Counted from the first letter of the stretch, positions 1 to 11,047 are shown. The stretch is 64,000 nt of DNA from Parasphingorhabdus sp. SCSIO 66989 (GCF_032852305.1 NZ_CP136594.1:967501-1031500), one strand, 5' to 3'. Notes: generated by a model from the letters alone, not told the origin. Program-made: numbers and translations.

Positions 1-216
1 TTCGAATATGAATATCAGCTTACGGGCATGAACCGCCAGTTAAATGACCGGATCGACACGGTTTTCCTGATGGCTGATGTATCACTGCAGCCCATTGCCT
101 CGCGGCTGGTGAAGGAAATCGCGCTTTATGGCGGTGAGATCGACAAATTTGTCACCCCCGCTGTGCGCGCGCAGGTGGAAGCACGGGTTGCGGAATTGGG
201 TCTGAAAGGCAGTTAA
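1..216 (+). CDS. coaD: Pantetheine-phosphate adenylyltransferase, C-terminal part
   Basis: The reading frame is open from the first base of the window, so the N-terminal half lies outside. The visible 71 residues begin FEYEYQLTGMNR and continue through the helix that in CoaD follows the conserved substrate-binding region, with the family's typical ending of an SS(L/R)LVKEIA-like helix (here SRLVKEIALYGGEI) and a final VTPAVRAQVEARV segment. CoaD transfers AMP from ATP to 4'-phosphopantetheine to give dephospho-CoA in the cytosol. The internal ATG at 28 is not the true start, because the family motif extends upstream of it. Identification is from the C-terminus alone. Confidence 0.85.
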   Translation, partial: FEYEYQLTGMNRQLNDRIDTVFLMADVSLQPIASRLVKEIALYGGEIDKFVTPAVRAQVEARVAELGLKGS

Positions 217-328
217 CGCTCGCACAACTTATTCAGAGAGTTGACAGCATTGCCGCCTTATCGCATCGCGTGCGGCGATTATGCCGCCATGCTATTTGGC
301 GCAAACAGATGATTTGGAGATAAGGGCA

Positions 329-1048
329 ATGTTGCGGACGTCCGCATTAGTGCATTCTGTATGGGTTATGATTTTCGCGGTTCTGGCCGTAGCGGCGGTT
401 CAGACAAGCCCTGCCTTGGCGCAAGATTCCGAGGCAGAAGCCGAGACGGCGGCAGAGGTTGAAGTCGCACCTGTGCTGACCCCGGAAGAACGCAAGGAAA
501 TGCGCGATAATCCTGCGAATACGCTGCATCTTGACCTATCCACAGGTGGCCGGGTGACGATCCAACTCTACCCGGATGTTGCACCTAAGCATGTTGAGCG
601 GATTCAGACTCTGGTACAGCAGGGTTTTTATGACGGCATCGTTTTTCACCGCGTGATTGACGGCTTTATGGCACAAACCGGTGACCCAACTGGTACCGGG
701 CAGGGCGGTTCTAGCATGCCCGATCTGGAAGAAGAGTTTAACCGCATCCCGCATCTGCGCGGCAGTGTCTCGATGGCGCGGACCAATGATCCGAACAGCG
801 CCAACAGCCAGTTCTTTATTGTGTTCTATCCGCGTTTTTCGCTCGACAACAAATATACCAATTTCGGTCGGGTGAAGGCTGGCATGCAATATGTTGACCT
901 GATCAATCGCGGCGAGCCGCCTGCTCAGCCTTCGCGGATTATTCAGGCGTCCCTGGCTTCACAGAACAAGCCGATGCCCAATTTTGCACAGCCTGTGGAT
1001 GACGAACCGGTTATCACCGTGGATGATCTCAACGCGCCTATCGGCTAA
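329..1048 (+). CDS. Exported cyclophilin-type peptidyl-prolyl isomerase
   Basis: This gene encodes 239 residues from the ATG at 329, which has a GGAGATAAGG ribosome site just upstream; an earlier in-frame start at 281 lacks one and would hide the signal peptide. Residues 1-32 form a cleavable signal peptide ending PALAQ. An acidic, alanine-rich linker follows, then a cyclophilin domain with the hallmark FHRVIDGFMAQTGDP and SMARTNDPNSANSQFFI segments. Cyclophilins catalyse proline cis-trans isomerisation; this one should act in the periplasm. It lies between coaD and queA. Confidence 0.92.
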   Translation: MLRTSALVHSVWVMIFAVLAVAAVQTSPALAQDSEAEAETAAEVEVAPVLTPEERKEMRDNPANTLHLDLSTGGRVTIQLYPDVAPKHVERIQTLVQQGFYDGIVFHRVIDGFMAQTGDPTGTGQGGSSMPDLEEEFNRIPHLRGSVSMARTNDPNSANSQFFIVFYPRFSLDNKYTNFGRVKAGMQYVDLINRGEPPAQPSRIIQASLASQNKPMPNFAQPVDDEPVITVDDLNAPIG

Positions 1049-1080
1049 GGCATGAACGCGAACAGCATTGGGGGCGGCAT

Positions 1081-2130
1081 ATGCGGGTTGACCTGTTTGA
1101 TTTTGAGCTGCCCGAAGAACTGATCGCACTGCGCCCGGCAGAACCTCGGGAATCGGCGAACTTTCTCGTTGTCAGCCGGGATAGCACGCTGAGCGATCGC
1201 AAGGTCGTCGATCTGCCGAGCCAATTGCGCGCGGGCGATGTGTTGGTGTTTAACGATACCAAGGTTATTCAGGCGCAGCTTGAGGGCCGTCGCGGCAATG
1301 CCAAAATCGGCGCAACACTGCACAAGCGGATTGATGACCGGCGCTGGGAAGCCTTTATCCGCAACGCCAAAAGGCTGCGTATCGGTGAGCAGGTCGATTT
1401 TGGCCAAGGTGTGACCGCGACTGCCGAAGCGCGGTATGATAATGGTAGCTTTACGCTCGCCTTTGACGGTAATGAGCCGGTGGAAATTCTGCTGGAACGT
1501 GCAGGCTCGATGCCGCTGCCGCCCTATATCGCCAGCAAGCGCGCCATCGATGAGAAGGACAAGGATGATTATCAGACCATCTTTGCCGAGCGTGAAGGCG
1601 CGGTGGCGGCACCAACCGCCTCGCTGCATTTTACCCCGGGTTTGATGCAGGCGCTCAGTGACCATGATATCCAGACTGAAACGGTAACCCTGCATGTTGG
1701 TGCGGGCACATTCCTGCCGGTCAAGGCCGATGATACCGATGATCATGAGATGCACAGCGAATGGGGCGAGATTGCGCCCGATGTCGCTGAGCGCCTATCC
1801 AGAGCAAAGGCCGAAGGACGACGCATTATCGCGGTCGGCACCACCAGCCTCAGGGTTTTGGAAAGTGCGGCGGATGACAATGGTCATATCGCGGCATGGA
1901 GCGGCGACACCGATATCTTCATCACGCCGGGCTATCGCTTCCGCATGATTGATGCGCTTATGACCAACTTCCATCTGCCGCGTTCAACCCTGTTCATGCT
2001 GGTCAGCGCGGTTGCCGGGCTGGAAACAATGAAAGCGGCTTATGCCCATGCCATTGCCCAGAAATATCGCTTCTACAGCTATGGGGATTCTTCGCTGCTA
2101 TGGGTGAACCCGGCGGCCAATGAAAGTTAA
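1081..2130 (+). CDS. queA: S-adenosylmethionine:tRNA ribosyltransferase-isomerase QueA
   Basis: The 349-residue protein is full length for QueA. It begins MRVDLFDFELPEELIALRPA, and carries the family segments VLVFNDTKVIQAQLEGRR, EREGAVAAPTASLHFT and HLPRSTLFMLVSAVAG. QueA transfers and isomerises the ribosyl moiety of SAM onto 7-aminomethyl-7-deazaguanine in tRNA to make epoxyqueuosine. It shares the strand with tgt downstream, which catalyses the preceding base-exchange step, although a lipoprotein gene on the other strand and a terminator now separate the two. Confidence 0.97.
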   Translation: MRVDLFDFELPEELIALRPAEPRESANFLVVSRDSTLSDRKVVDLPSQLRAGDVLVFNDTKVIQAQLEGRRGNAKIGATLHKRIDDRRWEAFIRNAKRLRIGEQVDFGQGVTATAEARYDNGSFTLAFDGNEPVEILLERAGSMPLPPYIASKRAIDEKDKDDYQTIFAEREGAVAAPTASLHFTPGLMQALSDHDIQTETVTLHVGAGTFLPVKADDTDDHEMHSEWGEIAPDVAERLSRAKAEGRRIIAVGTTSLRVLESAADDNGHIAAWSGDTDIFITPGYRFRMIDALMTNFHLPRSTLFMLVSAVAGLETMKAAYAHAIAQKYRFYSYGDSSLLWVNPAANES

Positions 2131-2142
2131 GCTGGTAGCAAT

Positions 2143-2176
2143 AAAAAAAGGCGACCGATTGGGCCGCCTTTTCTTT
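2143..2176. terminator. Bidirectional rho-independent terminator
   Basis: An A-tract leads into AAAAGGCG, a short loop, and CGCCTTTT followed by T-rich sequence. The stem works on both strands and lies between the convergent queA and DUF2282 genes, so it probably ends both transcripts. Confidence 0.8.
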
Positions 2177-2194
2177 AATCATATGGTCTGCGAA

Positions 2195-2530
2195 TTACGC
2201 AGGAACACCCGGATCATCATTGTCCTGAGGCTCCAGCGTACCGCCTTCATCGGCACAAGTGCCGGCATCAGTATATTTCCAGGCATTGCCTTGATAGTCG
2301 ACCTTAGAGGTACCAGCGCATGACGTACCCGGACCCGCTGCGCAGTCATTCTTGCCTGCGAGCGAAATGCCATAGCATTTCTCTTTTTCGGCTTTGGCCA
2401 CTTCAGCGGATTCCGCTTCACCCGAAGCCGCTTCCTCTTCGCCACTTGGCGCACCGCCAGAGCAAGCGGCCAGTGATGCAGCTGCAAGCATTGAAGCTGC
2501 GATTGATCCCATATGGGTGGTCTTCGTCAT
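2195..2530 (-). CDS. DUF2282 (bufferin-like) protein with lipoprotein signal
   Basis: The 111-residue product has a ribosome site (GGGAG) before its ATG. Residues 1-22 form a signal ending in a lipobox (LAAC), with Cys23 as the lipidation site. An Ala/Glu-rich spacer to about residue 50 follows, then the DUF2282 core: [30 protein letters not shown] and GTC, with four cysteines at 52, 63, 71 and 92. DUF2282 proteins have been described as bufferins, copper-binding peptides whose cysteines are modified by a DUF692 (MNIO) enzyme and its partner. No DUF692 gene is present in the window. Surface anchoring through the lipobox is inferred. The gene lies between queA and tgt on the opposite strand. 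Confidence 0.85.
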   Translation of the reverse strand: MTKTTHMGSIAASMLAAASLAACSGGAPSGEEEAASGEAESAEVAKAEKEKCYGISLAGKNDCAAGPGTSCAGTSKVDYQGNAWKYTDAGTCADEGGTLEPQDNDDPGVPA

Positions 2531-2600
2531 TCTCGTCTCCCAGGGTGTTACTCACCATCTCATATGCAGACTCGCATTATAGCCAGAATGCTGAATGTAA

Positions 2601-5473
<2,873 letters not shown>

Positions 5474-5532
5474 CAAAAACTATCGTCCTGTCAGGGTGTT
5501 ACTCCGATATGCGGTGATGCGCTGCAGGAATA

Positions 5533-5769
5533 TCAGTTCAGCTTGTCGAGCAAATCCTGAAACTCGCTGGGAAGTGCTTCCTCGACAGTCTGGCGATAAA
5601 CGGACTTTAGTGCCTCACCGATCAATTCATCATTGTCGGAAGAATATTCGGCCTGACAGCCCATGCTGCCCATGGCGATGGCGTCATTATCCGGGGTCAC
5701 GCCGCCAACGGCATCATGCGTGCCATTGTCGACGCCGGTCTTACCGTTTTTCCCTGTTTTGCGCGCCAT
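5533..5769 (-). CDS. nepR: Anti-sigma factor NepR
   Basis: The ATG at 5769 gives 78 residues; an in-frame TTG at 5787 would add six. The first 45 residues are polar and probably disordered. The C-terminal part (ELIGEALKSVYRQTVEEALPSE, then FQDLLDKLN) matches the conserved two-helix NepR core that grips EcfG sigma factor. In unstressed cells NepR sequesters EcfG; phosphorylated PhyR captures NepR through its sigma-like domain and frees the sigma factor. nepR is divergent from phyR and upstream of the phyP-like gene. Unusually, no ecfG gene accompanies it here. Confidence 0.88.
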   Translation of the reverse strand: MARKTGKNGKTGVDNGTHDAVGGVTPDNDAIAMGSMGCQAEYSSDNDELIGEALKSVYRQTVEEALPSEFQDLLDKLN

Positions 5770-5895
5770 ATTATTGCTCAAATTCAACCGAAAAGGCGAT
5801 ATAGTCCGTGTTTCCCGTTACGCAACACTCCACCTTTTTTATATCATAAATTTCCACAGCCGGAACCGTATAGTCTCCACTATACATATTTCGCG

Positions 5896-5921
5896 GTAAC
5901 ATATGGGTTAAACACACCGTT
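5896..5921 (+). promoter_or_regulatory. Weak candidate EcfG-type promoter for phyR
   Basis: On the plus strand GTAAC (5896-5900), a 17-base spacer and CGTT (5918-5921) resemble GGAAC-N17-CGTT with one mismatch in the -35 element. It overlaps the minus-strand candidate and faces phyR 118 bases downstream. The support is motif similarity and position only. Confidence 0.3.
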
Positions 5922-5935
5922 CTACAGAAGGTTCC
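5911..5935 (-). promoter_or_regulatory. Candidate EcfG-type promoter for nepR
   Basis: On the minus strand GGAAC (5935-5931), a 16-base spacer, and TGTT (5914-5911) match the EcfG consensus GGAAC-N16/17-CGTT with one mismatch. It points at nepR and implies a leader of about 130 bases. Autoregulation of the nepR operon by EcfG is known in related bacteria. The assignment is by motif only. Confidence 0.5.
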
Positions 5936-6038
5936 CTTTGCGAACAGAAGCCTCAGGGGGACTTGCAAAATCGCCTTTGGCATACCATTCAAAGGGAAGA
6001 ATTGGCCCGATTGGGCATAGTGAGAGGTTTATTGTTTT

Positions 6039-6827
6039 ATGTCCCTTGGCCAAGAGCTTGCACCGCATCTTCCCTTTCTGCGCCGCTATGCGCGGGCACT
6101 GGCCGGGGAACAGCAGGCGGGCGATGCCTATGTCAAATCGACTCTGGAAACGATTGTCGAAGCGCCCCAGCAGTTTCCGCGCGATATGGGGGTGAAGCTC
6201 GGCCTCTACCGCACATTTCAGGCGATATGGGCCTCGACCAGTGAAGACGGCGCGCAGGATAACAAGGAGCCGAGCAGCGATCTGCGCGAACATGTGACAC
6301 GTAAGCGGCTGGTCGCCATTCCGTCAGAAGCCCGTCAGGCGTTGTTGCTGACGGCGATGGAGGGCTTCTCCCATGCTGATACAGCGCTGCTGATGGAACG
6401 TGATGAGACCGAGATTTCCGGTTTGGTGGATGAGGCGCTGGCCGAGATTGACAAACAGATCAGCACGCGCGTTCTGATCATTGAAGATGAGCCGATAATC
6501 GCGATGGATATTGAGACGATTGTCGAGGATATGGGCCATGATGTGACGGGCATTGCCGTAACTCGCGATGAGGCGGTTGCGCTGGCTGAAAAGGATGAGC
6601 CGGGGCTTATTTTGGCGGATATTCAACTGGCCGATAACAGTTCGGGCATTGATGCGGTGGCCGATATATTGGGCTCCACCAATGTTCCGGTGGTGTTTAT
6701 CACCGCATTCCCGGAGCGGCTGCTTACCGGGGAGAAGTTGGAACCGGCCTTCCTAATCACCAAACCATTTCAGCGCGATACGGTCCGCGCCGCGATTTCG
6801 CAGGCGCTGTTCTTCCATCAGGTCTGA
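6039..6827 (+). CDS. phyR: Anti-anti-sigma response regulator PhyR
   Basis: The 262-residue protein has the PhyR order: an N-terminal EcfG-like sigma mimic (about 1-138) and a C-terminal receiver (about 143-260). The receiver is complete, with acidic pair Glu149/Asp150, phospho-acceptor Asp194 in LILADIQLADNSSG, Thr222 in FITAFPERLLTG, and Lys242 in ITKPF. The sigma-like part lacks DNA-binding function in this family and instead binds NepR after phosphorylation. A GAGAGG ribosome site precedes the ATG. phyR is divergent from nepR over 269 bases holding two candidate EcfG promoters. Confidence 0.96.
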   Translation: MSLGQELAPHLPFLRRYARALAGEQQAGDAYVKSTLETIVEAPQQFPRDMGVKLGLYRTFQAIWASTSEDGAQDNKEPSSDLREHVTRKRLVAIPSEARQALLLTAMEGFSHADTALLMERDETEISGLVDEALAEIDKQISTRVLIIEDEPIIAMDIETIVEDMGHDVTGIAVTRDEAVALAEKDEPGLILADIQLADNSSGIDAVADILGSTNVPVVFITAFPERLLTGEKLEPAFLITKPFQRDTVRAAISQALFFHQV

Positions 6828-6845
6828 GTTTTTAAATGCTTAAAT

Positions 6846-6927
6846 CGTCATTGCGATGAGCGCAGCGACGCGGCAATCCAGAGCAGCACGGGACGCTCTG
6901 GATTGCTTCGCTGTGCTCGCAATGACG
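6846..6927. repeat. Family A palindromic repeat, copy 1
   Basis: This imperfect inverted repeat of about 82 bases starts CGTCATTGCGA and ends TCGCAATGACG, with inner arms GCAATCCAGAGC and GCTCTGGATTGC. Four more copies occur at 35500, 41405, 50835 and 51821, all in gene gaps. Here it sits between the convergent phyR and rpsD genes. Confidence 0.9.
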
Positions 6928-6948
6928 CGCTAGATGATAACGATCCCC

Positions 6949-6988
6949 AAACAAAAAGGGCGGCCCTTGGAGCCGCCCTTTTTTGTTT
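6949..6988. terminator. Bidirectional terminator downstream of rpsD and phyR
   Basis: AAACAAAAAGGGCGGC and GCCGCCCTTTTTTGTTT form a strong, near-symmetric hairpin with A- and T-tracts on both sides. It begins 15 bases past the rpsD stop and can also end phyR transcripts. Confidence 0.9.
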
Positions 6989-7003
6989 GTCTGATGGAAT
7001 GGA

Positions 7004-7618
7004 TCAGCGCGAATAGAATTCGACGACCAGATTGGGTTCCATCTTCACCGGATAAGGCACCTCATCCAGCGTCGGGATGCGGTTGAAGGTCACCTTGTCG
7101 GTGCCATCGGGAACGACATAATCAGGAATGTCACGCTCGGCGAGGCCCTGTGCTTCGATAACCAGCGCCATTTCCTGTGCTTTTTTGCTCAGGCCAATAA
7201 CTTCGCCGACCTTGATGCGACGCGACGGGATGTTGCACTTCTCGCCATTGACGAGGATGTGACCGTGGTTGACGATCTGGCGCGCGGCAAAGATCGTCGG
7301 TGCGAATTTGGCGCGATAGACGATCATGTCGAGACGCTGCTCAAGAATGCCGATCAGATTCTGGCTGGTATCGCCTTTCATTTTGGCAGCTTCACCATAG
7401 GCGCGGCGGAACTGCTTCTCGGTCACGTCGCCATAATAGCCTTTCAGCTTCTGCTTGGCGCGCAGCTGCAGGCCAAAGTCGGACAGCTTGCTCTTGCGAC
7501 GCTGACCATGCTGGCCGGGGCCATATTCACGACGGTTAACCGGGGATTTGGGGCGACCCCAAATGTTCTCGCCCATGCGGCGATCAAGTTTATATTTAGC
7601 GGACGTGCGCTTTGACAT
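7004..7618 (-). CDS. rpsD: 30S ribosomal protein S4
   Basis: The 204-residue length and the start [20 protein letters not shown] are typical of the alphaproteobacterial S4 form. The [20 protein letters not shown] segment and an S4 RNA-binding domain ([20 protein letters not shown] to [18 protein letters not shown]) are present. S4 binds 16S rRNA as a primary assembly protein of the small subunit. It is monocistronic here, with a strong terminator after it. Confidence 0.99.
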   Translation of the reverse strand: MSKRTSAKYKLDRRMGENIWGRPKSPVNRREYGPGQHGQRRKSKLSDFGLQLRAKQKLKGYYGDVTEKQFRRAYGEAAKMKGDTSQNLIGILEQRLDMIVYRAKFAPTIFAARQIVNHGHILVNGEKCNIPSRRIKVGEVIGLSKKAQEMALVIEAQGLAERDIPDYVVPDGTDKVTFNRIPTLDEVPYPVKMEPNLVVEFYSR

Positions 7619-7867
7619 GCTTCATGCTCCAATTTGCTACTATGTTCCCGGAACGCACCGCCAGATCAGGGCTTTTCGGGCCTATATCTGGCGCGGCTGC
7701 CGCTTCACCGGGGTGCGGAGCCAATTGCGAAGCGCGGCCTATGACCGAGAATAAGGGCAATGTCAATGTTGCTCTGGGCTAAATATAGGCTGGCCATGCC
7801 CTGCGATTATCGTTAGCGCTGCCACGCAACGGAATGACCACACTACAAGAAATCCGCCGGAAGATTT

Positions 7868-8179
7868 ATGAGCAAAGACATCCGCGATCCCGAACAGTGC
7901 GAAACCATGGCCGATGTGCGCGCCGGGGTGGATGCGCTTGATGCCGAGCTGGTTGATTTGCTGACCCGGCGTTTTGGCTATATGTCTGCTGCAGCGCGGA
8001 TCAAAACCGACCGCGAAACCGTGCGCGATGAGACGCGCAAGGCGGAGGTGATCGCCAATGCCAAGGCACGTGCATTGGAAAACGGTGTTCCGGTGGCGCT
8101 GATAGAAGATTTCTGGGAGCGGCTGGTCGAGGCGTCGATCGCCTATGAATTTGAGAAATGGGATAAACTGCGAAGCTAA
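7868..8179 (+). CDS. AroQ-type chorismate mutase
   Basis: The 103-residue all-helical protein has the AroQ pattern: VRAGVDALDAELVDLLTRRF with the helix-1 arginines, AAARIKTDRETVRDETRK, and a C-terminal FWERLVEASIAYE helix. Such stand-alone domains convert chorismate to prephenate for phenylalanine and tyrosine synthesis; the related PchB isochorismate-pyruvate lyase fold cannot be excluded by sequence inspection alone. The gene stands alone between the divergent rpsD and convergent trmJ genes. Confidence 0.88.
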   Translation: MSKDIRDPEQCETMADVRAGVDALDAELVDLLTRRFGYMSAAARIKTDRETVRDETRKAEVIANAKARALENGVPVALIEDFWERLVEASIAYEFEKWDKLRS

Positions 8180-8184
8180 ATAGT

Positions 8185-8309
8185 CCTCCCCGCTTGCGGG
8201 GAGGTGGCAGCGCGAAGCGCTGACGGAGGGGGATATCCGCTTGCGTTTTGCCAGATGGCCCACCCCCTCCACCAGCTTCGCTGGTCCCCCTCCCCGTAAA
8301 CGGGGAGGA
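8185..8309. repeat. Family E palindromic element, copy 1
   Basis: The ends are themselves hairpins (CCTCCCCGCTTGCGGGGAGG at the left, CCTCCCCGTAAACGGGGAGG at the right). Two smaller hairpins lie inside (CAGCGC-GAA-GCGCTG and ACCAGC-TTC-GCTGGT). It lies between the convergent chorismate mutase and trmJ genes and may serve as a terminator-like structure. Confidence 0.85.
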
Positions 8310-8314
8310 AGGGG

Positions 8315-9079
8315 TCAATCCCTCGGCACACGCTCCAGATGCTTCAATACACCGCGCATGGTCCGCACCTGTCCGCTATTCCATCCGGGCTGGGTGAGCA
8401 GCGTGCGGAGCGTTCTTTGTGTTGCCGGAATACGGTCCTCCGGGAAGAAATAGCCGCGCTTGTCGAGCATTTCGAACAGATGCTCTATCATGCCTTCCAG
8501 CTCTTCTTGCGGTGCCGGTGTCATGCTCTCAGCTTCATCATCGCCGCGTGTTGGCTGTGCCAGAGTCCGGGTTCCCGGCTCAGTGCGTGACCAGGCATAG
8601 GCGACCAAGATCACCGCCTGTGCCAGATTGAGCGAGCCGAATTCGGGATTGATCGGAATGGTGATGATCGAGCGCGAGAGGGCGACATCATCGGTTTCCA
8701 GCCCCGAGCGTTCTGGTCCGAACAACACCGCACTGCGCCCCGTTTCGCTAGCCATAGCTGCGGCGGCCTGTTCCGCGTCGAGCACCGGCTTGGTAACGCC
8801 GCGCTTGCGTACCGTAGTGGCGAAGACATGCGAACAATCGGCGACCGCATCGGCGACGGTTTCATGCACCGTTGCATCGGCCAATATCTGATCCGCGCCC
8901 GAAGCCGCCGGGCCGGCGTCGGGATTGGGCCAGCCATCGCGCGGCGCGACAAGTCGCATTTCGGTCAGACCGAAGTTGAGCATGGCGCGCGCGGCCTTGC
9001 CGATATTCTCGCCCAATTGCGGCCGAACAAGCACCATGATCGGGGCATTTTTACCCGCACTCACGTCCATATCGCTCAT
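8315..9079 (-). CDS. trmJ: tRNA (cytidine/uridine-2'-O-)-methyltransferase TrmJ
   Basis: This SpoU/TrmD (SPOUT) superfamily protein of 254 residues has the N-terminal [22 protein letters not shown] motif, the middle [17 protein letters not shown] motif and the knot-forming [21 protein letters not shown] segment. TrmJ methylates the 2'-O of nucleotide 32 in tRNA. The C-terminal extension (about 170-254) is typical of TrmJ. Its ATG overlaps the nrdR stop (ATGA), which indicates translational coupling. Confidence 0.92.
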   Translation of the reverse strand: MSDMDVSAGKNAPIMVLVRPQLGENIGKAARAMLNFGLTEMRLVAPRDGWPNPDAGPAASGADQILADATVHETVADAVADCSHVFATTVRKRGVTKPVLDAEQAAAAMASETGRSAVLFGPERSGLETDDVALSRSIITIPINPEFGSLNLAQAVILVAYAWSRTEPGTRTLAQPTRGDDEAESMTPAPQEELEGMIEHLFEMLDKRGYFFPEDRIPATQRTLRTLLTQPGWNSGQVRTMRGVLKHLERVPRD

Positions 9080-9537
9080 GCCTGACCGACATCTTTCACA
9101 TTGGCGGCAAATTCTTCAAAATCGCGTGCTTCATTGAAATCGCGATAGACGCTGGCAAAGCGGATATAGGCAACGCTGTCGAGCTGGCGCAGGCCGTCCA
9201 TCACCATCTCGCCAATTTTCTGTGACGGGATTTCGGATTCGCCGCTGGTTTCCAACTGGCGCTGAATGCTCGAAACCAGCTGGTCAATACGCTCCGGACC
9301 GACATCGCGTTTGCGGCAGGCCAGGGTGATGGAATTCTCCAGCTTGGTGCGATCAAATGGTTCGCGCCGCTCGGCGCTTTTGACGATCATGATCTCGCGC
9401 AGCTGGATGCGCTCAAAGGTGGTAAAGCGCGCGCCGCAATTCTCGCACTGGCGGCGGCGACGCGTCGCATTGCCATCTTCTGTGGGACGGCTGTCCTTTA
9501 CTTGGCTGTTTTCATGACCGCAAAAAGGACAGCGCAT
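9076..9537 (-). CDS. nrdR: Transcriptional repressor NrdR
   Basis: The 153-residue protein begins with the zinc ribbon [18 protein letters not shown] and [14 protein letters not shown], giving four cysteine ligands. An ATP-cone domain follows ([19 protein letters not shown]). NrdR senses dATP/ATP and represses ribonucleotide reductase genes. It is coupled to trmJ. In many relatives it directly follows glyA, but here about 2.1 kb of extra DNA separates the two. Confidence 0.97.
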   Translation of the reverse strand: MRCPFCGHENSQVKDSRPTEDGNATRRRRQCENCGARFTTFERIQLREIMIVKSAERREPFDRTKLENSITLACRKRDVGPERIDQLVSSIQRQLETSGESEIPSQKIGEMVMDGLRQLDSVAYIRFASVYRDFNEARDFEEFAANVKDVGQA

Positions 9538-9546
9538 AGAGGCGGG

Positions 9547-9984
9547 CTACTTCTTCTTGGCGGTGCTTCCAGAAGTCTTGCGGGTACCGGTTGATTTTGC
9601 CGCTTTGGGCTTTTCCTCAACAGGCTTTTTCGCAGGCGCTTTGGGTGTGTCACCGCCGGATGACAATTTCTGTGCCTGCCGATAGGCGACAATGCCCGCG
9701 CCTGCAATAGCCCCGGTGGCAAGGCCGACAACTGGCAGCACCGCGCCTGCAACCGCGCCGATAGCGGCGCCGCTGGCGATCTTCTTGCCATTGGCGCTTT
9801 TGACGCCTTCCCAGGCATCCTTGCCCGCGCCGAGCAATTCATCGGCGGCTTCAGAGAAATAATGCTTGCTCTGCTCAAAAAAGCCGTCATCCGCCGCCGC
9901 GCTCATCGGTGCGCCGCAATTGGTGCAATATTTGATGCCGGCTTCCACGGTCGCACCACATGCGGTGCATTGTTCAAAATCCAT
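9547..9984 (-). CDS. Zinc-ribbon protein with glycine-rich hydrophobic segment (paralogue 1)
   Basis: The 145-residue product begins with a zinc ribbon CTACGATVEAGIKYCTNCG (two CxxC pairs). A helical segment with YFSEAADELLGAGKDAWEGV follows, then a Gly/Ala-rich hydrophobic stretch (about 80-110) that could insert in a membrane, and a Lys/Ala/Pro-rich tail ending in KKK. It is clearly a paralogue of the next gene upstream (10036-10410). The nrdR ATG lies only nine bases after its stop, so it may share that transcript. The function is unknown. Confidence 0.8.
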   Translation of the reverse strand: MDFEQCTACGATVEAGIKYCTNCGAPMSAAADDGFFEQSKHYFSEAADELLGAGKDAWEGVKSANGKKIASGAAIGAVAGAVLPVVGLATGAIAGAGIVAYRQAQKLSSGGDTPKAPAKKPVEEKPKAAKSTGTRKTSGSTAKKK

Positions 9985-10035
9985 CTGTCTATCCTTGTGG
10001 CTATCCCTTGCCCAAAAGATATGAAGGTGAGAAGC

Positions 10036-10410
10036 TTATTTTTTCTTTTTCTCTTCTTCCTCTTCCTGTTTTTTCGATATGTGGCGATAGGCGACGACGC
10101 CGGCGCCGATCGCGGCACCTGCGGCCACGCCCACCGGCGCAATCAAACCAGCCGCCGCGCCCAATGCCGCGCCGCCGGCCAGCTTCTTGGCCGAATCCAT
10201 ATCGGTAATGTGTTTGCCGTGCTTATAGGTTTCCTTGGCCGCATCTTTGGTTGCGCCCCAAAGTTCCTCGGCCGCTTCACCGACATAATGTTTGGTCTGC
10301 TCGACAATACTTTCGGCGTGGATCTGCTCCGGCGTCTTCGCGCCGCAATGCGGGCAGAATTTCATGCCGTCTTCCAGCTCCGCGCTGCAATTGTTGCAGG
10401 TCTGTGCCAT
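10036..10410 (-). CDS. Zinc-ribbon protein with glycine-rich hydrophobic segment (paralogue 2)
   Basis: The 124-residue product has a zinc ribbon CNNCSAELEDGMKFCPHCG, a HYVGEAAEELWGATKDAAKE helix, a Gly/Ala-rich stretch with glycine-zipper spacing (GGAALGAAAGLIAPVGVAAG), and a highly charged tail of Glu and Lys. It shares the domain order of the 9547-9984 product, so the pair arose by tandem duplication. The tail suggests an exposed, charged C-terminus on a membrane or protein surface. I do not recognise a characterised family. Confidence 0.8.
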   Translation of the reverse strand: MAQTCNNCSAELEDGMKFCPHCGAKTPEQIHAESIVEQTKHYVGEAAEELWGATKDAAKETYKHGKHITDMDSAKKLAGGAALGAAAGLIAPVGVAAGAAIGAGVVAYRHISKKQEEEEEKKKK

Positions 10411-10524
10411 GTTTACGCTCCTTCACTGTGTATTATCGTGATAATACGCTGAAAAGTCAACTCCGTCTGTCGAAGCGGGAAGGGGGTATGTCGTGCCAAG
10501 TCCCTTTCTCTTCGGCAGAATATT

Positions 10525-10601
10525 CTCGCGCAAAGGCGCTAAGGCACCAAGGTATAGCACCAAGTTCTTAACGTCTTCGTGCCTTAGCGCCTTTGTGCGA
10601 G
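10525..10601. repeat. Family G palindromic repeat, copy 1
   Basis: The left arm CTCGCGCAAAGGCGCTAAGG pairs imperfectly with the right arm CCTTAGCGCCTTTGTGCGAG. The same unit recurs at 11576 and inside the family C elements at 15785, 21059 and 30348. Confidence 0.85.
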
Positions 10602-10608
10602 ATAATTC

Positions 10609-10780
10609 GCCCCTCCCGTTGAGCTTCGCTCGCCTGCGGCCCCAGGGGAGGGGTTGGGGTGGGGGCTATCCATAAACACAGCGCAAGTGGAGGACCCCCA
10701 CCCCGCTGCGACTAAGCTCCCCTTCGACAAGCTCAGTGTCACTAAGTCTCACTGCCCCTCCCCTAAAGGAGGAGGGGAGC
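10609..10780. repeat. Family E-like G/C-rich palindromic element, copy 2
   Basis: Arms rich in CCCCTCCC and GGGAGGGG flank a core containing GGGGTTGGGGTGGGGGC and its near complement CCCCCACCCCGC. A related element occurs at 60360. Together with the 10525 repeat it fills most of the gap between the zinc-ribbon genes and the Sel1-like lipoprotein gene. Confidence 0.75.
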
Positions 10781-11047
10781 GATAGCGGACAAACCCAACA
10801 AAAGGTGACACAAGTGACAGCCTGTCACCCTGGCCAATCAGCGGATACGTTCCCGCTATAGCATTGAGAAAGAGCCATTTTGTCTCGGAAATACCTCCGC
10901 CAGCATAGGGTGACAGTTTTCATCAATCCGCGCCAAAATCGCCGCATCAGATTAACAGATAAGAAATAGCCGGAGCGAGTTTAGCAGCGATTGAGCGCGT
11001 AGGACACATTGCCGGTTATGAGGGCCGAGTAGATTGCCATCTCAATC
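10781..11047. other. Gene-free stretch with a GTGACAG motif cluster
   Basis: No credible gene is seen. The segment contains GGTGACA (10804-10810), the perfect palindrome GTGACAG-C-CTGTCAC (10814-10828) and another GTGACAG (10910-10916). The spacing resembles a regulator-binding cluster, but nothing identifies the regulator. Confidence 0.45.
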
